In this document: positions 60,194 through 64,000 of the stretch, piece by piece
How positions within the stretch are numbered: position 1 is the stretch's first letter
How the letters are laid out: each line of letters begins with the position of its first letter
Assembly: GCA_963664255.1 (NCBI GenBank)
Contig: OY760938.1
Span: 806,001-870,000, forward strand
Length of the DNA stretch: 64,000 nt
Source of the DNA: G963663775 sp963664255
GTDB lineage: Bacteria > Bacillota > Clostridia > Oscillospirales > Butyricicoccaceae
Direction: 5' to 3'
Notes under the pieces: model-generated
The model's input: only the letters and a program-made list of their open reading frames with translations
The model's database searches: none
Told to the model about the DNA's origin: nothing
Position numbers and translations under genes: made by a program

Positions 60194-60892
60194 TTATTGC
60201 TCTTTCGTGTCTGCGGCATGTGCTCTATGCTCGCCTGTCATCGAAAACTCGACCCATTCTGCAATATTGGTCGCATGGTCGCCGATACGTTCAAAATATT
60301 TGGCAATCATCAGCAAGTCAATGATGTGTTCGGCATGGTCGCCATATTCGCTTTGCTCTCCGCACGCGCAATTTTCTGCAATCATCTCCACCAAATCTTT
60401 TTTCACTTCATCAAATAAATCGTCCACCACATCATCATATTCGATGACCTGATGCACCAGCTGCAAATCCTTCTTGACGAATGCGTCCACGCTTTCGCTA
60501 ACCATCTTGATGGTTGCACGCGCCATATCATCGATATGTTTCAAATGGGTCGGCTTGTGTGTATCTTTCGCAAATAAAATTGCCAATTCTGCAATATCTG
60601 CTGCTTGGTCACCGATGCGTTCCATGTCGGTAATCATCTTCAGCGCGGCAGAAATCAAGCGCAAATCACGCGCCACCGGCTGCTGCTGTAGCAGCAAACG
60701 CAGGCACAAACGCTCAATATCGCGCTCCTTATGGTCAATTTCATCATCCAGTGCCACAATTTCTTGCGCTTGACGGGCATCATCGTTAATCAGTGCCTTT
60801 GCCGTGCCTGCAATGGCGCGCTCAATCATTGCACCCAGCTGAATCAGCTCACAGTCCAGCTTTTGTAATTCCATGTCAAACCGACTTCTCAT
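60194..60892 (-). CDS. phoU: Phosphate signalling protein
   Basis: 232 residues, two three-helix PhoU repeats, each with the metal-binding E/DxxxD-type motif (DDEIDHKERDIERLCLRLLLQQQPVARDLR and HAEHIIDLLMIAKYFERIGDHATNIAE). It links Pst activity to PhoR kinase state. It lies 15 bases after pstB. Confidence 0.95.
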   Translation of the reverse strand: MRSRFDMELQKLDCELIQLGAMIERAIAGTAKALINDDARQAQEIVALDDEIDHKERDIERLCLRLLLQQQPVARDLRLISAALKMITDMERIGDQAADIAELAILFAKDTHKPTHLKHIDDMARATIKMVSESVDAFVKKDLQLVHQVIEYDDVVDDLFDEVKKDLVEMIAENCACGEQSEYGDHAEHIIDLLMIAKYFERIGDHATNIAEWVEFSMTGEHRAHAADTKEQ

Positions 60893-60906
60893 AGTACCCT
60901 CCTCGC

Positions 60907-61665
60907 TTAGCCGAAACGTCCTGTGATGTAATCTTCCGTACGCTTATCAACAGGCACGGAGAACAGTGTTTCTGTGTCATTGTATTCAATCATTTCACCC
61001 AACAGGAAGAAGGCAGTGCCATCAGAAATACGGGTTGCCTGCTGCATATTGTGCGTTACGATAACAATAGTATAATCCTTTTTCAAATCCAGCACAAGGT
61101 CTTCGATTTTTGCAGTGGAAATCGGGTCGAGTGCGCTGGTGGGTTCGTCCATGAGCAAAACCTCTGGTTCTGCCGCCAAAGCGCGCGCAATGCAGATGCG
61201 CTGCTGCTGTCCGCCGGACAGAGAGAGTGCGTTTTTCTTCAAGCGGTCCTTGGTTTCGTCCCAAATTGCCGCACCGCGCAGCGACCTTTCCACAATTTCA
61301 TCCAGCTGCGTGTGTGAGGTGATGCCATGTGTGCGGGGTCCATAGGCGATATTGTCATAAATCGACATCGGGAAAGGGTTCGGCTTCTGAAACACCATGC
61401 CAACGCGTTTGCGCAGCAAATTGATGTCCGTATTGCCGTAAATGTCTTCCCCATCCAAGGTAATCTTACCTGTAATTTTGCAGCCCTCCACCAAATCGTT
61501 CATGCGGTTGAGGGACTTGAGCAAGGTGGATTTACCACATCCGGACGGTCCGATAAATGCCGTGATTTCTTTCTCTGGGATTTCCAGATTGATATTTTTC
61601 AGTGCATGAAATTCGCCATAGTGCAGCTCCATGCCGGAAATTTTAATCTTTGGTTCCATACTCAT
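60907..61665 (-). CDS. pstB: Phosphate ABC transporter ATP-binding protein
   Basis: 252 residues. Walker A GPSGCGKST, the PstB-specific NRMNDLV, the Q-loop FQKPNPFPMSIYDNIAYG, signature LSGGQQQR, and Walker B VLLMDEPTSALDP are present. GGGAG before the ATG at 61665 sets the start. The longer frame reaching 62133 is only antisense-frame pstA sequence. Confidence 0.97.
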   Translation of the reverse strand: MSMEPKIKISGMELHYGEFHALKNINLEIPEKEITAFIGPSGCGKSTLLKSLNRMNDLVEGCKITGKITLDGEDIYGNTDINLLRKRVGMVFQKPNPFPMSIYDNIAYGPRTHGITSHTQLDEIVERSLRGAAIWDETKDRLKKNALSLSGGQQQRICIARALAAEPEVLLMDEPTSALDPISTAKIEDLVLDLKKDYTIVIVTHNMQQATRISDGTAFFLLGEMIEYNDTETLFSVPVDKRTEDYITGRFG

Positions 61666-61688
61666 GATTTTCTCCCGTTCATTCTGCA

Positions 61689-62537
61689 TCACCATTTTTT
61701 CGCAAGCTTTTTTGCAATGTATGCAGACAATGTATTGATTAAAATAACAACCAACAGCAGCACTACCGCCGTCGCATATGCTTCGCCCACGTGCAGCCCT
61801 TCTCCGGACAGCACCCACATATGGATTGCCAGTGTTCGTCCGGATTGGAATAAATCCTTTGGAATCTGCGCCATTGTGCCTGCGGTATACACCAATGCCG
61901 CGGTTTCGCCGATGATGCGGCCAACACCCAGAATCACACCTGCCAAGATGCCAGGCACCGCACTGGGCAGCACGATGCGGAACACCGTGCGCAGCTTGCC
62001 CGCGCCCAAGCCATAGCTTGCCTCGCGGAAGGTATCGGGCACACTGAGCAATGCCTCTTCTGCTGTACGCATGACCAGCGGCAAAATCATAATCGCCAAG
62101 GTCATTGCACCAGCCAGCAAGGAATAGCCCCAATGCAGATAGCTGACGAAAAACAGCGTGCCAAACAAGCCATAGACGATGGATGGAATGCCGGACAGGG
62201 TTTCTGTCGTGATACGAATCAGCTCTACGATTTTATTGCCGCGTTTTGCATATTCTGTCAAATAAATCGCGGTGAACAAGCCAAGCGGCACAGCAATCAG
62301 CAGTGAAAGCGCAGTCATGATGACCGTAGTAATCGCCGCTGGCACAAGAGAAACATTTTCAGACGTATAGTGGAGCGAGAAAATAGAGGGCTTGATGTAA
62401 GGAATTCCATTTACTAAAATATAGGCGATTAAAAACAGCAGTACGCTAAAGGTTGCGATTGCCGCCAAATAGACCATGGCTTTCTGCAAAAAGTTGATGG
62501 TTTTGCGCAGCAGCCGACGCAGTTTTTGTATATTCAT
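61689..62537 (-). CDS. pstA: Phosphate ABC transporter permease
   Basis: 282 residues with six membrane helices. The EAA-loop region is EALLSVPDTFREASYGLGAGKLRTVFRIVLPSAVPGILAGVILGVGRIIGETAAL. It pairs with PstC to form the channel. Its start overlaps the pstC stop by 4 bases. Confidence 0.96.
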   Translation of the reverse strand: MNIQKLRRLLRKTINFLQKAMVYLAAIATFSVLLFLIAYILVNGIPYIKPSIFSLHYTSENVSLVPAAITTVIMTALSLLIAVPLGLFTAIYLTEYAKRGNKIVELIRITTETLSGIPSIVYGLFGTLFFVSYLHWGYSLLAGAMTLAIMILPLVMRTAEEALLSVPDTFREASYGLGAGKLRTVFRIVLPSAVPGILAGVILGVGRIIGETAALVYTAGTMAQIPKDLFQSGRTLAIHMWVLSGEGLHVGEAYATAVVLLLVVILINTLSAYIAKKLAKKW

Positions 62538-63388
62538 TTGCCCTCCCTCCTTTTCAGTATGGAGAATGATAAGTTAATGAGCAAAATAAACACGAACAGC
62601 ACCACACCGGTTGCAATCAATGCCTCACGATGCAAGTCGGTTGCATAACCCATTTCGGTGACGATATTTGCCGTCAAGGTTCGGATACCTTTCAAAACGT
62701 TGCCCGTAATACGCGGTTGGTTGCCGGCAACCATGATAACCGCCATGGTTTCGCCAATCGCACGACCAATGCCCAGCACAACGCCCGCCAGCACACCAGA
62801 TTTTGCCGCAGGCAGCACCACTGTAAAAATCGCGCGCTCATGCGTTGCGCCGATGCCAACTGCACCTTCATAATAATGGCTGGGCACCGCACGCAGTGCC
62901 GATTCGGAAACGCCGATAATCGTGGGCAAAATCATAATGCCGAGCAGAATTGATGCCGTTAAAATGCTGGCACCATTGCCCCCTAGTGTACGTACCCATG
63001 GCACCAGCACCACGATACCAAAAAAGCCATAGACAACCGAAGGAATACCTGCCAGCAGCTCTGTGCAAGGCTTCAAAAAGCTGTACATACGCTTCGGGCA
63101 ATAAAATGCCATGAAAATTGCGGTGAGCAGACCAATCGGCACACCAACGATAATCGCACCCGCTGTAATATACAAACTGCCGACAATCATCGGCAAAATG
63201 CCGTATGATGCCGGTTCGTTGGAGGGAGCCCATTTTGTGCCGCTCAAAAAATTCCAAACGCCAATTTCTTTAATTGCCGGCAAGCCGTTTGCAAACAAAA
63301 AAATGCAAATCAGCACAACGGCTGCAATGGAGGTCAGTGCACATAGAAAAAACAGCACGTGCATGACCTTTTCTCTTATTTCTTTCAA
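62534..63388 (-). CDS. pstC: Phosphate ABC transporter permease
   Basis: 284 residues with six membrane helices, ATHERAIFTVVLPAAKSGVLAGVVLGIGRAIGETMAV as the ATPase-coupling loop, and GIPSVVYGFFGIVVLVPWV. It is translationally coupled to pstA. A 205-base gap separates it from pstS; I see no clear terminator there. Confidence 0.96.
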   Translation of the reverse strand: MKEIREKVMHVLFFLCALTSIAAVVLICIFLFANGLPAIKEIGVWNFLSGTKWAPSNEPASYGILPMIVGSLYITAGAIIVGVPIGLLTAIFMAFYCPKRMYSFLKPCTELLAGIPSVVYGFFGIVVLVPWVRTLGGNGASILTASILLGIMILPTIIGVSESALRAVPSHYYEGAVGIGATHERAIFTVVLPAAKSGVLAGVVLGIGRAIGETMAVIMVAGNQPRITGNVLKGIRTLTANIVTEMGYATDLHREALIATGVVLFVFILLINLSFSILKRREGK

Positions 63389-63593
63389 TTCATTTCACCT
63401 CACAGATGCGGAAACGAGCCAAGGACACAGCGGAATCGAATTTGCATTTTGCCATTCTAAGTGAAATAGATGTGCTGTGTCAGGCGTTTTCCGCCTTTTT
63501 CATCCATCAGCTTTCACCCAGCAAAGCAATGTGCAAACGCCCCTTCCGCGTGTCCTTTTTCTTACCGTTCAGCTCGTTGCTGCGCTGCCGTTT

Positions 63594-64000
63594 TTATGCA
63601 AGCTCAGACCAATCTTCCACTGCACCGGTGTAAATATCCTTCACCTGTGCCATGGTCAAATCTTCCATTGTATTTTCCTGATTCACAATCATTGCGATGC
63701 CGTCCATTGCAATCACGGTCGGTGTCAGCTCTGCGCTTTCAGAGTCCTTCAGCTCACGAGATGCCATGCCAATGTCAAATGTGCCTTCCATTGCGCCAGT
63801 CATGCCGGAGGTAGAGTCCGAGGTCTGCAGGTCAATGGTTGCCTTTGCATTGAGTGCCTTATATGCTTCAATCATCTTTTCCATCACAGGAGAAACAGAG
63901 GAAGAGCCGCCCACGGTAATCTTGCCCTCAGAACCATCGCTTGTGAAGCTGTCTGCTGCATCCACTGCAATATAGCCGTTTTCTTCTACAATCTTCTGGC
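63594..64000 (-). CDS. pstS: Phosphate-binding protein PstS (C-terminal part; 5' end outside window)
   Basis: About 135 codons, open at the window edge. The order is unusual: QKIVEENGYIAVDAADS, which is normally a PstS C-terminus, is followed by GKITVGGSSSVSPVMEKMIEAYK, GTFDIGMASRELKDSE and VIAMDGIAMIVNQENTMEDLTMAQVKDIYTGAVEDWSELA and a stop. The latter are normally the N-terminal lobe. The protein is therefore a permuted or tandem-lobed PstS variant. It captures phosphate outside the membrane for PstCAB. Confidence 0.88.
   Translation of the reverse strand, partial: QKIVEENGYIAVDAADSFTSDGSEGKITVGGSSSVSPVMEKMIEAYKALNAKATIDLQTSDSTSGMTGAMEGTFDIGMASRELKDSESAELTPTVIAMDGIAMIVNQENTMEDLTMAQVKDIYTGAVEDWSELA

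Noticed and set aside
61666..62133. N-terminal extension of pstB in the same frame
   Set aside because: Overlaps pstA out of frame; a proper ribosome site and homologous start lie at 61665.
1..64000. CRISPR array, prophage, or defence island
   Set aside because: I saw no regularly spaced direct repeats, phage structural genes, integrase or restriction/toxin-type genes in the window.

Overview
The window looks like the chromosome of a spore-forming, low-to-moderate G+C Firmicute of class Clostridia, most likely a gut Oscillospiraceae/Butyricicoccaceae-type bacterium. That placement is inference. It rests on sporulation genes (spoIVFA/spoIVFB-like, spoVB-like, spoIID-like), T-box, THF and lysine riboswitches, TTG/GTG starts with strong Shine-Dalgarno sites, LrgAB, IreB, CarD-IspD-IspF and a short non-discriminating AspRS. 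Nearly all of the sequence is ordinary chromosome. The clear exceptions are one insertion sequence and two small palindromic repeats.

Layout. 1-6.7 kb is a surface-polysaccharide cluster: an open-ended GT4-CsaB fusion on the minus strand, then galE, a membrane-anchored unknown protein and a flippase. 6.8-14.7 kb holds aspS, ung, a GntR/ABC transporter operon with a perfect palindromic operator, a DtxR/MntR regulator, a HAD hydrolase, and folT behind a THF riboswitch. 14.7-18.2 kb is a copper module (copA-csoR, with a CopZ-like domain fused to CopA) divergent from a Fur-family regulator. 18.5-21.9 kb is an operon of archaeal-type GAPDH, archaeal-type PGK and a tartrate/D-malate dehydrogenase-like enzyme. 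22-27 kb holds ispF, ispD, carD, spoIVFB, spoIVFA, a DUF4364 regulator and lrgAB. 27-34.5 kb holds pyrE, a Phe T-box with pheST, ireB, rpmE, luxS divergent from mtnN, and bioY behind a BirA box. 34.6-38.5 kb holds a SpoVB-like flippase, a low-complexity lipoprotein, apbE and an isochorismatase-family hydrolase. 38.8-44.6 kb holds tRNA-Gln and a T-box-controlled ilvB-ilvN-ilvC-ilvD operon. 45-51 kb holds amtB with an attenuator-like leader, a PII gene, tgt, queA and a SpoIID-like protein. 51-56 kb is a lysine-riboswitch-controlled asd-dapA-dapB-radical SAM operon followed by an aldo/keto reductase. 56.2-57.8 kb is an intact IS1182-family element inside a terminator hairpin. 57.8-64 kb is a complete pstSCAB-phoU-phoPR phosphate locus, cut at pstS by the window end.

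How the parts work together. Most operons carry a recognisable feedback device: folate (THF) on folate uptake, lysine on diaminopimelate synthesis, charged tRNA on PheRS and on branched-chain synthesis, biotin/BirA on BioY, copper/CsoR on CopA, and PhoPR next to Pst.

The observations most worth a second look are: the archaeal-type GAPDH/PGK/dehydrogenase operon and its densely palindromic promoter; the in-frame internal start that could release free CopZ from copA mRNA; the IS that duplicated a whole terminator stem-loop; the two repeats abutting stop codons, whose 79-bp length difference matches deletion between 8-bp direct repeats; the GT4-CsaB fusion; and the rearranged domain order of PstS. 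I did not find a convincing defence system, prophage or CRISPR array.
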